From contig NZ_JAQMUE010000077.1 in NCBI RefSeq assembly GCF_028330985.1, positions 20,945 through 84,944 of the forward strand: a stretch of 64,000 bases of DNA, given 5' to 3'. A program made the position numbers and the translations under genes. Under the pieces are notes generated by a model. It was not told the origin of the DNA. It saw only the letters and a list, made by a program, of their open reading frames with translations, and ran no database searches. The stretch comes from Roseofilum reptotaenium CS-1145. GTDB lineage: Bacteria > Cyanobacteriota > Cyanobacteriia > Cyanobacteriales > Desertifilaceae. Numbering within the stretch: the stretch's first letter is position 1; every line of letters starts with the position of its first letter. This document shows, piece after piece, positions 35,291-43,081 of this stretch.

Positions 35291-35363
35291 TGGAGAATAG
35301 GGAACTCGAATCCCTGACCTCTGCGGTGCGATCGCAGCGCTCTACCAACTGAGCTAATTCCCC
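35291..35363 (-). tRNA. tRNA-Ala (anticodon CGC)
   Basis: 73 bases fold as a full cloverleaf. The acceptor arm is GGGGAAT/ATTCTCC with the G3:U70 pair that defines alanine tRNAs. The D arm is GCTC/GAGC, the anticodon stem CTGCG/CGCAG with loop ATCGCAC (anticodon CGC, reading GCG), and the T arm AGGGA/TCCCT with TTCGAGT. CCA is not encoded. A HIP1 octamer GCGATCGC lies across the anticodon stem and loop. Confidence 0.96.
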
Positions 35364-35380
35364 AGATAGTCTCTAGTCTA

Positions 35381-36106
35381 TCATTGTGCATTGGGGAAGG
35401 GAAGAGCCGACGGCTCAAAACACGCTTGTACACGGTCTAGCTCTAGCTCATGAAGGTAGTCTACTGTCCAATTAGCTTGCCGTTGAATCATGTGAAAGGG
35501 ATAGGTATTCGCGACTCCGACGACTTGCATTCCGGCATTTTTAGCAGCTAAAATCCCTGCCGGAGTATCTTCAATCACCAGGCAGCATTGGGGAGAGAGG
35601 TGCAGGGTTGGATCGAGTTCATTAAAGCGCTCTACCGCACGTAAATAGCCTTCGGGATGGGGTTTACTCTGTTGCACTTCATCCCCGGCAACAATAACCT
35701 CAAAATAGGAGAATAGGTTAGCTTGTTTGAGAATCCATTCAACTTCTGAACGTAATGCTCCTGTGACCAATCCTAAGCGTAACCGAGCTACCCGTACCTT
35801 ATATATCAGGTCTTCAACTCCCGGATAAATCGGGAGTTTGTGGAGCGCTTCAAGTTTTTGCTGGTATCTTTGGGCTTTCTGAGCAATCAGGGGAGCCAGC
35901 GATCGCTCATTGACGGCTCGTCCCCTGCGTTGGAGTAACTCCAACAAACCCGCGAGATCGGTTCGTCCTAAACAGCATTCATTGTAATCACTGGGATTCG
36001 GAGGCAGATTTTGTGAGAGGAGAATCTCATTAATCAGTTCCTGGTGGATGGGTTCATCGTTAATGATGACCCCATTAAAATCAAAGAGGACAGCCTGAAG
36101 ACTCAT
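35381..36106 (-). CDS. HAD-superfamily hydrolase, beta-phosphoglucomutase-like, with altered motif I
   Basis: 241 residues. HAD motifs: I VLFDFNGVIIN, II GLVTGALRSE, III SKPHPEGYLRA, IV CLVIEDTPAGILAAKNAGM. Motif I reads D-F-N rather than D-x-D: the nucleophile Asp is kept, while the second Asp, the acid/base for phosphatase and mutase activity, is Asn. The cap region (residues ~16-90) is the helical type of beta-PGM relatives. Activity may therefore differ from a normal phosphatase. I recall similar FDFNGV proteins in other cyanobacteria, so this is probably a lineage feature. The gene ends just after tRNA-Ala. Confidence 0.85.
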   Translation of the reverse strand: MSLQAVLFDFNGVIINDEPIHQELINEILLSQNLPPNPSDYNECCLGRTDLAGLLELLQRRGRAVNERSLAPLIAQKAQRYQQKLEALHKLPIYPGVEDLIYKVRVARLRLGLVTGALRSEVEWILKQANLFSYFEVIVAGDEVQQSKPHPEGYLRAVERFNELDPTLHLSPQCCLVIEDTPAGILAAKNAGMQVVGVANTYPFHMIQRQANWTVDYLHELELDRVQACFEPSALPFPNAQ

Positions 36107-36112
36107 TTTGTC

Positions 36113-36973
36113 TTAAAATGCCGGTGACAATACACTGCTTAAATTATGCTCCACTTGGACAGAATTCTCCAGTTTCTGTGGTAAGGGCTTCATCGCCTTA
36201 GTGACTTGATTGACCCAGAAAATCGGCTCTGCACTTACCTTTTCAAAGCGTGCTTGTTGTATCCACTGTTCGAGATCGCCAGCAGCAAAGGCTTTCATAT
36301 ACGGCTCTTCAAAGATATTAGTAATCCATTCAGCTTGTCTGAGACTGGTTTGACTGCCATCTAGGATGATACATTGTCCCCCTGGAGTGAGCAGGCGAAA
36401 GGCTTCTTGTAAAATGGCTTTGGTAATGGCGGGAGGCGTTTCGTGGAAGAGGAGTGTGGCAGTTACCAAGTCAAAATGTTCACCTTCCCAGGGAGTTTGT
36501 TCTGCCAGTCCATGGTGCCAGTGAATATCTAGATTGGCTTCCTTGGCTTTGTGTTCTGCCATGACTAGCATATAGGGAGAAAGGTCTAACCCAATAACCT
36601 CGGCTTGGGGATATTCTTGTTTGAGTAGCAGAGTAGACGATCCCGTCCCACAGCCGAGATCTAGGATGCGACGAGGATAACCACCGATCGCATCGATTAA
36701 CTGTTCTCTCACCCACTGTTCTTGGGGAAAGACTGCATATTGGGTAATGGGATCGTAGGTAATGGCGGCATCGATACTTAAATAGCCATTTTTGATGCCG
36801 TGGAAATTCTGGCTACTGTAGTAGGTGGGATAGGTCAGGTTGGGGTTCGAGAGGCGATCGCTTTCTTCTTCCCAGTTGATTTGATTACGGAGCTTTATCA
36901 GGGCATCTTTATCCAAAAAGAGCATGATAATGGGTTTGAGGTATTGTTCCCAAAGGGTTGTTGGTGCAGTCAT
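36113..36973 (-). CDS. Class I SAM-dependent methyltransferase
   Basis: 286 residues. Motif I is RILDLGCGTGSSTLLLKQEYPQAEVIGLDLSPYML and motif II/III is HFDLVTATLLFHETPPAITKAILQEAFRLLTPGGQCIILDG, the UbiE/COQ5-like layout. The ~85-residue N-terminal lead (LRNQINWEEESDRLSNPNLTYPTYYSSQNFHG) is a cyanobacterial extension. Acceptor unknown. It is six bases upstream of the HAD gene on the same strand, so the two are probably co-transcribed. Confidence 0.87.
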   Translation of the reverse strand: MTAPTTLWEQYLKPIIMLFLDKDALIKLRNQINWEEESDRLSNPNLTYPTYYSSQNFHGIKNGYLSIDAAITYDPITQYAVFPQEQWVREQLIDAIGGYPRRILDLGCGTGSSTLLLKQEYPQAEVIGLDLSPYMLVMAEHKAKEANLDIHWHHGLAEQTPWEGEHFDLVTATLLFHETPPAITKAILQEAFRLLTPGGQCIILDGSQTSLRQAEWITNIFEEPYMKAFAAGDLEQWIQQARFEKVSAEPIFWVNQVTKAMKPLPQKLENSVQVEHNLSSVLSPAF

Positions 36974-37147
36974 ATATTTAGGGCATAGAGAATAAGGGAA
37001 TATTCTAACTATGCCATATAATAAATTTCACGGTAGTGCGTTAGGAGTAAAATACCCAGAGCGCTACAGTGCCACAACGAAGGAGATATAATGCCCGATT
37101 TTAGCAGGGTCACGAGACAATAAGCTCAAGCCTAATACAAGCAGCGA

Positions 37148-37432
37148 TTAAAGCATCATTTTTAACAGTCCCTGTTGACCGATAAGCAATTCTCGGATCA
37201 GAGAGCAGATGCCTACCCAGATAATGGGCGTAATATCGACACCCCCTAGGGGAGGGACAACTTTGCGTAAGGGACTTAAAAAGGGTTCGGTGGGCCAAGC
37301 AACGATATTAAAGGGAAAACTGTTGAGATTGATTTGAGGATACCAAGTGAGGACAATCCGGAAAATGAACAAAAAGGTCATGATTGCCAGAGTGATTCCT
37401 AAAATTAAACTGATCAGGCTCAGGGTGGTCAT
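37148..37432 (-). CDS. YggT/Ycf19 family membrane protein
   Basis: 94 residues with two hydrophobic spans (SLILGITLAIMTFLFIFRIVLTWYP and ITPIIWVGICSLIRELLI). The linking motif FNIVAWPTEPFLSPLRKVVPPLGGVDITPII is the YggT/Ycf19 signature (P-x-EP...P-R...P...G.D.SP). The family is linked to membrane or division-site organisation in cyanobacteria and plastids. Confidence 0.9.
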   Translation of the reverse strand: MTTLSLISLILGITLAIMTFLFIFRIVLTWYPQINLNSFPFNIVAWPTEPFLSPLRKVVPPLGGVDITPIIWVGICSLIRELLIGQQGLLKMML

Positions 37433-37628
37433 CGGATTTCCTTATATCCCTTATCATGCTACGTCTCACTCATTGTACAGCAACCGCCAGGAGAGCAGGG
37501 CAGACGCGCGGATCGGGAGACACAAGGACAGCTTGCTGCCAACTCCCTAGCGCGAAGCGCTATACAACGCTAGACTCTGTTAGAATTAAACCAAAAGTAA
37601 ATCTTTTAGTAATCTTGCGTGAGGATCT

Positions 37629-37748
37629 ATGACTCCTTCTTTAGCCAATTTTTTGTGGAGCCTAGTCTGGGGTGGCACAATTGTAGTCATTCCGGCAACC
37701 GTTGCTTTAATCTTTATTAGTCAACGGGACAAAATCCAGCGCTCTTAA
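37629..37748 (+). CDS. psbX: Photosystem II reaction centre protein X
   Basis: 39 residues, too short for ordinary gene lists. The start MTPSLANFLWSLVWGGTIVV, one membrane helix and the basic end SQRDKIQRS are the PsbX pattern. PsbX is a small thylakoid subunit near the quinone exchange side of photosystem II. It starts at the ATG after GAGGATCT. ycf66 follows after 122 bp on the same strand, a common neighbour in cyanobacteria. Confidence 0.93.
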   Translation: MTPSLANFLWSLVWGGTIVVIPATVALIFISQRDKIQRS

Positions 37749-37870
37749 GGGATTAGAGCTGATTTTAAACCGCAGATCCTTGAATTTGGTGACATAACTG
37801 AGTCTCAAGGGTTTGCGGTAAAATTTTTAAAAATGCAGGATTACGGTCAGTTTCGTGGAGTAGGCAAGTC

Positions 37871-38722
37871 ATGGTCAATATTGGACTCAACCCAGGGGCA
37901 ATGTTGGGCGTTGTCCTGTTTGGGGCCGGCGCTGGGTTGTATTTTCTTCGGTCTGTTCGCCCAGAACTGGCACGGGATCATGATATTTTTTTCATGGCGG
38001 TGGCAGTTCTCAGTGGTGGGATTCTGTTTTTTCAAGGATGGCGACTCGATCCCATTTTAACGTTTGGTCAGTTTCTGTTGACCGGATCGGCGATTTTTTT
38101 TGCGGTGGAAAGTATTCGCTTAAGGGGCTTGGCGACTTCGCGGGCCAAGCAAAATACGCCGATTGTGGATGAGGATCGACCGGTGAGCCGGGCTTATACT
38201 TATGATGGATATGAGGGTTACGATCCTCGGTTAGATCGGTTGGAACCGGATGAAGATCCGCGTCCTCAGCGGATGATTGGTACTAAGGAAGACCGCTATA
38301 GTCAAGGCGATCGCTATGAGGAGGACTATCCTCGACGCTCTTCTTCAAGTCGTCGGCGGAGCAGTTCCCGCCCTCCAGCGGCATCTTCTAGCTCAGGACG
38401 TAGAGCCTCTCGCCGTCCTTCGGGAACAACGAGCAGAGGTTCTGAGGATTGGGAAACGTCAAGTTATCGGTCAGTTGGGTATGAAGACCCCTATGGCCCC
38501 ATGGATATGGATGATGAGCGCTCCTATGGTCGTCCTCCAGAGTCGCGAGAGTCCCGTCCCCCGTCTGAAACCCGTCGCCCTCGGCCTCCAGAGAGTGATA
38601 ATGCCACCTATCGCGATCGCCGGCCACCAGAACCACCAAGGGAAGATTATGTGGATTTTGAGCCGCTGGATGACTTGAAAAGCGATCGCCCCAATGATGA
38701 ACCGGGGAATTTTGATTATTAG
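37871..38722 (+). CDS. ycf66: Ycf66 family membrane protein
   Basis: 283 residues. The conserved part is the first ~100: MVNIGLNPGAMLGVVLFGAGAGLYFLRSVRPELARDHDIFF, then AVLSGGILFFQGWRLDPILTFGQFLLTGSAIFFAVESIRLR, with three membrane spans. The rest (about 110-283) is disordered: rich in Arg, Pro, Ser, Asp and Tyr with SSSRRRSSSRPP and repeated RPPES/RRPP stretches. Ycf66 is a plastid/cyanobacterial protein of unknown function; the long charged tail is variable. Confidence 0.92.
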   Translation: MVNIGLNPGAMLGVVLFGAGAGLYFLRSVRPELARDHDIFFMAVAVLSGGILFFQGWRLDPILTFGQFLLTGSAIFFAVESIRLRGLATSRAKQNTPIVDEDRPVSRAYTYDGYEGYDPRLDRLEPDEDPRPQRMIGTKEDRYSQGDRYEEDYPRRSSSSRRRSSSRPPAASSSSGRRASRRPSGTTSRGSEDWETSSYRSVGYEDPYGPMDMDDERSYGRPPESRESRPPSETRRPRPPESDNATYRDRRPPEPPREDYVDFEPLDDLKSDRPNDEPGNFDY

Positions 38723-38736
38723 GGAGTGAACCAACC

Positions 38737-39270
38737 ATGGCTGGTGGCTCTCGGTTAAGCCAGGTCATTCTGCTCAGTATGGGAGTCTGGGCCGTTCTTC
38801 TGGGGGGATGCAACCCGGTAGAGGTTCCCCTTGGCCCCCAGGCGATTAATAGTCGCTATCGGGAGGAACAACCGGCGGTGAGTGGCAGCGGTCAATATGT
38901 GGCGTTTGTCTCCAATCGCGATCGCCGTCAGCAAATTTATCTGTATCATCTGAGCCAACGTCAATTTATCCAACTCCCTCGTCTGAATCAACCCAACGCC
39001 ATCATTGAATCTCCCAGTATTAGCTACAATGCCCGCTACATTGTCTACCTAAGTAGTATTCGCGGCAAACCGGAAATTATTCTTTACGATCGAGTGACGA
39101 AAAGACAAGAAGCGCTCACCTTGGCATATCCGGGTTGGGTCCGCAATCCCAGCATTAGCCCCGATGGCCGTTATGTAGTTTTTGAAACCGATCGTCGAGG
39201 GCAATGGGATATTGAAGTGATCGATCGCGGCCCGAATATTGAATTAGATATTCCGGATGGCCCAGTATAG
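38737..39270 (+). CDS. TolB-like beta-propeller lipoprotein 1
   Basis: 177 residues. A signal peptide ends in a lipobox (VWAVLLGGC), then TolB/WD40-like blade repeats: EEQPAVSGSGQYVAFVSNRDRRQQIYLY, SPSISYNARYIVYLSSIRGKPEIILYD, NPSISPDGRYVVFETDRRGQWDIEVID. Three to four blades are too few for a closed propeller, so it may pair with another copy. The next gene encodes a paralogue with the same layout. It starts 14 bases after ycf66 and is probably co-transcribed. Function unknown. Confidence 0.85.
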   Translation: MAGGSRLSQVILLSMGVWAVLLGGCNPVEVPLGPQAINSRYREEQPAVSGSGQYVAFVSNRDRRQQIYLYHLSQRQFIQLPRLNQPNAIIESPSISYNARYIVYLSSIRGKPEIILYDRVTKRQEALTLAYPGWVRNPSISPDGRYVVFETDRRGQWDIEVIDRGPNIELDIPDGPV

Positions 39271-39306
39271 TGCTACGCCCTGGTAATCGGTAATAGGTAA
39301 TGGGGA

Positions 39307-39837
39307 ATGGATAATCGATCCAAGTGTCAGAAAAGAGCTACTATTCTTTGGCTCTCTATGCTGGTGGTTTTGGCTAACTTGATGGGGTGTAGCTATCCTC
39401 AAGTACTGGCAGAACCCTACGATCCCAATGGGAAAAGTCTCAATAGTGCCTATAGTGAATCTGACCCCCATGTAGCCGGTCGTTATCTGGTTTTTGCTTC
39501 CGATCGCGGCTTCAGTCAAGATATTTATCTGTATGATTTAGTTGAACGCCGTTTAATCGATCTGCCCGGTCTCAATGCGTTAGATATGATTGCTTCCCAT
39601 CCCGATGTCTCGGTAGATGGTCGTTATATCGTGTTTGCGGGTAACCGTCAGGGCGAAACTGATATTTATCTGTATGACCGCTCTTTACGGCAATTACGCA
39701 ATCTCACTCGTAATTTAAATACTCAAGTACAACATCCAATGTTAAATGCTGATGGTTCTCGAATCGTCTTTGAAGCCAATGCTAAGGGGCAATGGGATAT
39801 TTTTGTCTATAACCGTTTGGGAGAGAGGATTGAGTAG
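39307..39837 (+). CDS. TolB-like beta-propeller lipoprotein 2
   Basis: 176 residues, a tandem paralogue of the previous gene. A signal peptide with lipobox NLMGC is followed by blades SDPHVAGRYLVFASDRGFSQDIYLYD, SHPDVSVDGRYIVFAGNRQGETDIYLYD and QHPMLNADGSRIVFEANAKGQWDIFVY. The 36 bp between the genes contains a GGTAAT-type short repeat near 39278-39312. Two short propeller halves as adjacent lipoproteins suggest they could combine into one ring; this is inference. Confidence 0.85.
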   Translation: MDNRSKCQKRATILWLSMLVVLANLMGCSYPQVLAEPYDPNGKSLNSAYSESDPHVAGRYLVFASDRGFSQDIYLYDLVERRLIDLPGLNALDMIASHPDVSVDGRYIVFAGNRQGETDIYLYDRSLRQLRNLTRNLNTQVQHPMLNADGSRIVFEANAKGQWDIFVYNRLGERIE

Positions 39838-39852
39838 GGAATGGGGAATGGG

Positions 39853-39918
39853 GAGAAACCGGGTTTCTAGCAAGTTTGGCAATCCTATCCGAGATTCTCG
39901 AAGAAACCCGGTTTCTAG
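39853..39918. repeat. Pair of palindromic AAACCSGGTTT repeats
   Basis: GAGAAACCGGGTTTCTAG (39853-39870) and AGAAACCCGGTTTCTAG (39902-39918) are related near-palindromes on opposite strands, 31 bp apart. They lie between convergent genes (TolB-like 2 and hlip), where they could form a bidirectional terminator. Confidence 0.7.
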
Positions 39919-39936
39919 TCACCCTATCCCTCTACC

Positions 39937-40176
39937 TTACTGCCAGCCAATCCATTCAAAGAATGTTTGCTGACTGAAAAATTCTAAAATTAGCAGGAGA
40001 ATAATGCCGATCATGGCAAATCGGCCGTTGAGTTGTTCGGCGTAGGTTGTCCAGCCAAAAGAGGGTTCGGAGGGGTTAGGCTCTGGGGTGGCAGGTTCTG
40101 GAGGGGTTTCAGGAGGTGATTCTGGGGTTTCAGGGGTTAATTCTGGGGAGGATTCAGGCATTTCGTCAGAAGTCAT
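39937..40176 (-). CDS. High-light-inducible (chlorophyll a/b-binding-like) protein
   Basis: 79 residues. The C-terminal half is a single-helix HLIP: FGWTTYAEQLNGRFAMIGIILLLILEFFSQQ, with the chlorophyll-binding ExxNGRxAMxG motif (Glu, Asn, Arg present). The first ~38 residues are almost only Pro, Glu, Ser and Thr (PETPESPPETPPEPATPEP), a longer acidic extension than in typical HLIPs. These thylakoid proteins bind pigments and protect assembly intermediates in strong light. It precedes sdhB's end by 19 bases; co-transcription downstream of sdhB is possible. Confidence 0.93.
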   Translation of the reverse strand: MTSDEMPESSPELTPETPESPPETPPEPATPEPNPSEPSFGWTTYAEQLNGRFAMIGIILLLILEFFSQQTFFEWIGWQ

Positions 40177-40195
40177 AAGGGGTCTCCAAAAGGGG

Positions 40196-41182
40196 TTAAT
40201 CTGTTGAGGATTCTAGGTTTTGAACGGCTTCAATGAGCGATCGCACTTCGGACGTGCCTTCTGAAGGTTCAAACGTAAAGGGGAACTTGCCCCGTGCCAA
40301 CAATCGTAAGCCAACAGGTGTAAGACTCAACAGGCCTTTAAGATCTCGGAAGGCATTACCCACTACTTTAAGTGCAAATTGCCGCTCATCGACCCAACCG
40401 CCTTCTTTAACCATATCCACAAGAACCTTACGATGGCGGATCGGGCGACTAGATTCGGCTGTCTGGCGATCGAGAATTTCCCCTTTAATTTTACTAATTT
40501 GCTCTAGAGGATTGACCTCCATGGGACAAACCGTATCACAATAGAGGCAGCGAGTGCAGGCCCAAACGCCACCGGTTGCATCATTATACTGATCTAATCG
40601 CTCTGAGGTTTGACTATCACGGGTATCGGCAACCATACGATAGGCTTTAGCTAGAGCATGGGGACCAACAAAATCCGGATTGACTTCCACCGCATTACAT
40701 TCAGAATAGCAAGCGCCACAGAGAATACAGTTACCCGTTTTATCCAATTGCGATCGCTCTTCAGGTGCTTGCAGAAACTCCCGTTCTGGAACCAATCTTG
40801 AGGCAGTACTCACATAGGGATCGACCTTTTCTAAGTTGTCCCAGAATGATTGCATATCGACCACTAAATCCTTAATGACGGGGAAATTCCCCAAGGGAGC
40901 AATGGTAATGGTGGGGAGAGAATCACCTTGATCGGTGGCGCTGAGTTCACCCGCCACATTTTCTTTACACGCGAGTGCCGAACGGCCATTAATTCGCATT
41001 CCACAACTGCCACAAATTGTATTTCGGCAATTTTTGCGGAAGGCGAGAGTGCCATCAAATTCCCATTTAATGCGGTTGAGACAACTTAAGATAGTTTCAC
41101 TCGGATCGACATCTAAGGTATAGCGCTGAACTGTTGGGGCGCTCTTTTGCTCTTGGCGAATAATCTGAAAAACAACTTCCAT
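40196..41182 (-). CDS. sdhB: Succinate dehydrogenase/fumarate reductase iron-sulfur subunit
   Basis: 328 residues from the ATG at 41182; an ATG at 41227 adds 15 atypical residues. The [2Fe-2S] ferredoxin part has CRNTICGSCGMRINGRSALAC. The C-terminal part has CILCGACYSEC and CTRCLYCDTVCP for the [4Fe-4S] and [3Fe-4S]/[4Fe-4S] clusters. It passes electrons from succinate to the plastoquinone pool in thylakoid respiration. An ~80-residue C-terminal extension follows the last Cys motif. sdhA is not adjacent, as is usual in cyanobacteria. Confidence 0.93.
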   Translation of the reverse strand: MEVVFQIIRQEQKSAPTVQRYTLDVDPSETILSCLNRIKWEFDGTLAFRKNCRNTICGSCGMRINGRSALACKENVAGELSATDQGDSLPTITIAPLGNFPVIKDLVVDMQSFWDNLEKVDPYVSTASRLVPEREFLQAPEERSQLDKTGNCILCGACYSECNAVEVNPDFVGPHALAKAYRMVADTRDSQTSERLDQYNDATGGVWACTRCLYCDTVCPMEVNPLEQISKIKGEILDRQTAESSRPIRHRKVLVDMVKEGGWVDERQFALKVVGNAFRDLKGLLSLTPVGLRLLARGKFPFTFEPSEGTSEVRSLIEAVQNLESSTD

Positions 41183-41460
41183 GACTTTAGAGGTTTGCTT
41201 GAGCAGGTCAAGGGATGACCTTATCATTCTACCGTTCTTCCTGGTCTTGATTGGGATACCTTGGCGATCGACTGGTCTAGATATGGCTTGAACCCGTTTA
41301 ATCCTACTCAGGTTTTCCTCGATCTTCTCATAATTGAACCGAGCTTTTTTCCTCCTTGCCCAATGGGGATAGGGGGGATGATCCTAAAAGGTTCAAGAAA
41401 GAGTAAACGGCTTCTTTCCCAAAACGATGAAAAAAAATAAAAAAAACTTCAAAAATTCAC

Positions 41461-41625
41461 TATAATTGTGTAATATACTTGTTAAGTCTGTCAGAAAAAA
41501 CCTGACCTAGACCAACCCAAGAGTCAGGCAAACCAACTCTGAAGCAACTTTCTTCAGGGGGGTACAGTTATAGCTCTGAAATTGGGTCTGTTTTGTTCAA
41601 GTCCACCGAAAATTAAGGTATCCAA
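41461..41625 (+). promoter_or_regulatory. Putative promoter and long leader of the cyAbrB gene
   Basis: TATAAT at 41461-41466 follows an A-rich tract (41429-41456), with no clear -35 box. If used, the leader would be about 150 bases. The 443 bp gap 41183-41625 between divergent sdhB and cyabrB holds no gene I can support. Confidence 0.4.
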
Positions 41626-42039
41626 ATGAGCGAAAAGGATTTACCACTTCCAGAAGCACCCTATACCGGGAAAGCGTTGCTTCAAAAAGTCAGTGAACTC
41701 TCCCACCTATCCCGTAGAGAAAGGGCCAAATATTGTGGGTACTATAACTCTGCAAAAAAAGGGGATGATATCCGGGTTAATTTAGGGGCATTCTATGATG
41801 CCGTATTAGCCGCCAGAGGCATCGATCTCGATCCGGGGAAATCTAAAGATGGCCGGGGACGCGAGCCAACTTACCGCGTCAGTGTTCATAAAAATGGCCA
41901 AATTGTGATTGGTTCTACTTATACGGAAGCCATGGGGCTGAAGAAAGGAGATGAATTTGAGATTAAATTGGGCTACAAACACATTCACTTAATTCAAGTG
42001 GATGATAATGATGATAAAAATGGCTCTGAGCCGGATTAA
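41626..42039 (+). CDS. cyAbrB family transcriptional regulator
   Basis: 137 residues. The N-terminal KALLQKVSELSHLSRRERAKYCGYY and the C-terminal AbrB-like DNA-binding stretch YRVSVHKNGQIVIGSTYTEAMGLKKGDEFEIKLGYKHIHL match the cyanobacterial AbrB (cyAbrB1/2) family. These regulators act on nitrogen, carbon and hydrogenase genes. The AbrB domain is at the C-terminus, as in all cyAbrBs and unlike Bacillus AbrB. The short acidic tail DDNDDKNGSEPD is variable. Confidence 0.92.
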   Translation: MSEKDLPLPEAPYTGKALLQKVSELSHLSRRERAKYCGYYNSAKKGDDIRVNLGAFYDAVLAARGIDLDPGKSKDGRGREPTYRVSVHKNGQIVIGSTYTEAMGLKKGDEFEIKLGYKHIHLIQVDDNDDKNGSEPD

Positions 42040-42166
42040 CCCTAGCCAAAATCCAGACGAAAGAGTATAGGGCTTTGCGCTAGGTAAAAGGAAATAGGCA
42101 AAAGGCAAAAGCTTCTTTTACTCAGGGTTTGAGCCTTTGATAACGGACCTCAGTACAGGGCGTTTC

Positions 42167-43081
42167 ATGTCCGCGACAGTCCAAACCTCTGTAAGTGTGC
42201 GAGCATCTACGTCTGGATCGGGAGTTATGTTTTCTCTATTTGTTTCTAGGTGGTCATCCCATCTTCACCCCAGTTCAGGAATTCTTAAGAGTTTTGCTTT
42301 TTTTGCTCTGTGGGTAATATTGTGGTTACCGATCGCCATTCCTATTGCTCGTCATCTGAAATGGCATCCTCCCCATCCCTTAGATCCTCAACAAAAACTG
42401 TCCTTACTGATGCCCCTATACCTTTTGGTTCCCTTGTTGTTAGGGGCAATAGTTTGGATAGAGAAGCAGCCGATTTCTGACTATGGTTTAGGGCTAGATC
42501 GGTCAGTTTTCGTTTCGCTAATGGCAGGTCTGGCTCTGAGCATCCTGACATTATTTATCGCCTATGGCTTGCAGGTAGCTTGGGGAAGCTTGGCATGGCA
42601 ACCCGAAGCGATCGCTGCCTCTTTCCTGCCCACACTCGGCTCAATTTTAGCCCTAAGTTTATGGATCGGTGTCATAGAAGAAACCGTATTTCGGGGATTT
42701 TTGCTGACCGAACTGCAAAGGGATATGGGGCTGGTGTGGGCGGCTATCCTTTCGAGTTTAATCTTTGCCCTTTCCCATCTAATTTGGGATTTTAAGGGCA
42801 GTTTAATCCAAGTCCCTGGACTGGCCTTGATGGGCCTAGTTTTAGTGCTGGCCCGTTGGGTCGATGGAGGAAGTTTGGGGTTAGCTTGGGGACTTCATGG
42901 GGGTTGGATCTGGGGATTAATCAGTCTAGATACAACCCAAATTTTAAAGCCAAAATCCGATCGCCCCTGGCCCGAATGGGTAACGGGTATAAACGGAGAA
43001 CCCTTAAGTGGCGTGGTGGGGATTTTGATTTTGGGGATAACGGGCTTAATTCTGGGATTAATGGGCCATTTTGGCGGTTGA
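42167..43081 (+). CDS. CPBP family intramembrane glutamic endopeptidase
   Basis: 304 residues from the ATG at 42167; TTG at 42137 and ATG at 42227 are alternatives. A multi-span membrane protein with the CPBP (Abi/Rce1-like) motifs: EETVFRG (catalytic Glu pair and Arg) near residue 190 and FALSH near 225, plus HGGW later. Family members are intramembrane proteases or, in some cases, bacteriocin self-immunity proteins. The target is unknown. Its 3' end overlaps convergent cobL by 24 bases. Confidence 0.88.
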   Translation: MSATVQTSVSVRASTSGSGVMFSLFVSRWSSHLHPSSGILKSFAFFALWVILWLPIAIPIARHLKWHPPHPLDPQQKLSLLMPLYLLVPLLLGAIVWIEKQPISDYGLGLDRSVFVSLMAGLALSILTLFIAYGLQVAWGSLAWQPEAIAASFLPTLGSILALSLWIGVIEETVFRGFLLTELQRDMGLVWAAILSSLIFALSHLIWDFKGSLIQVPGLALMGLVLVLARWVDGGSLGLAWGLHGGWIWGLISLDTTQILKPKSDRPWPEWVTGINGEPLSGVVGILILGITGLILGLMGHFGG

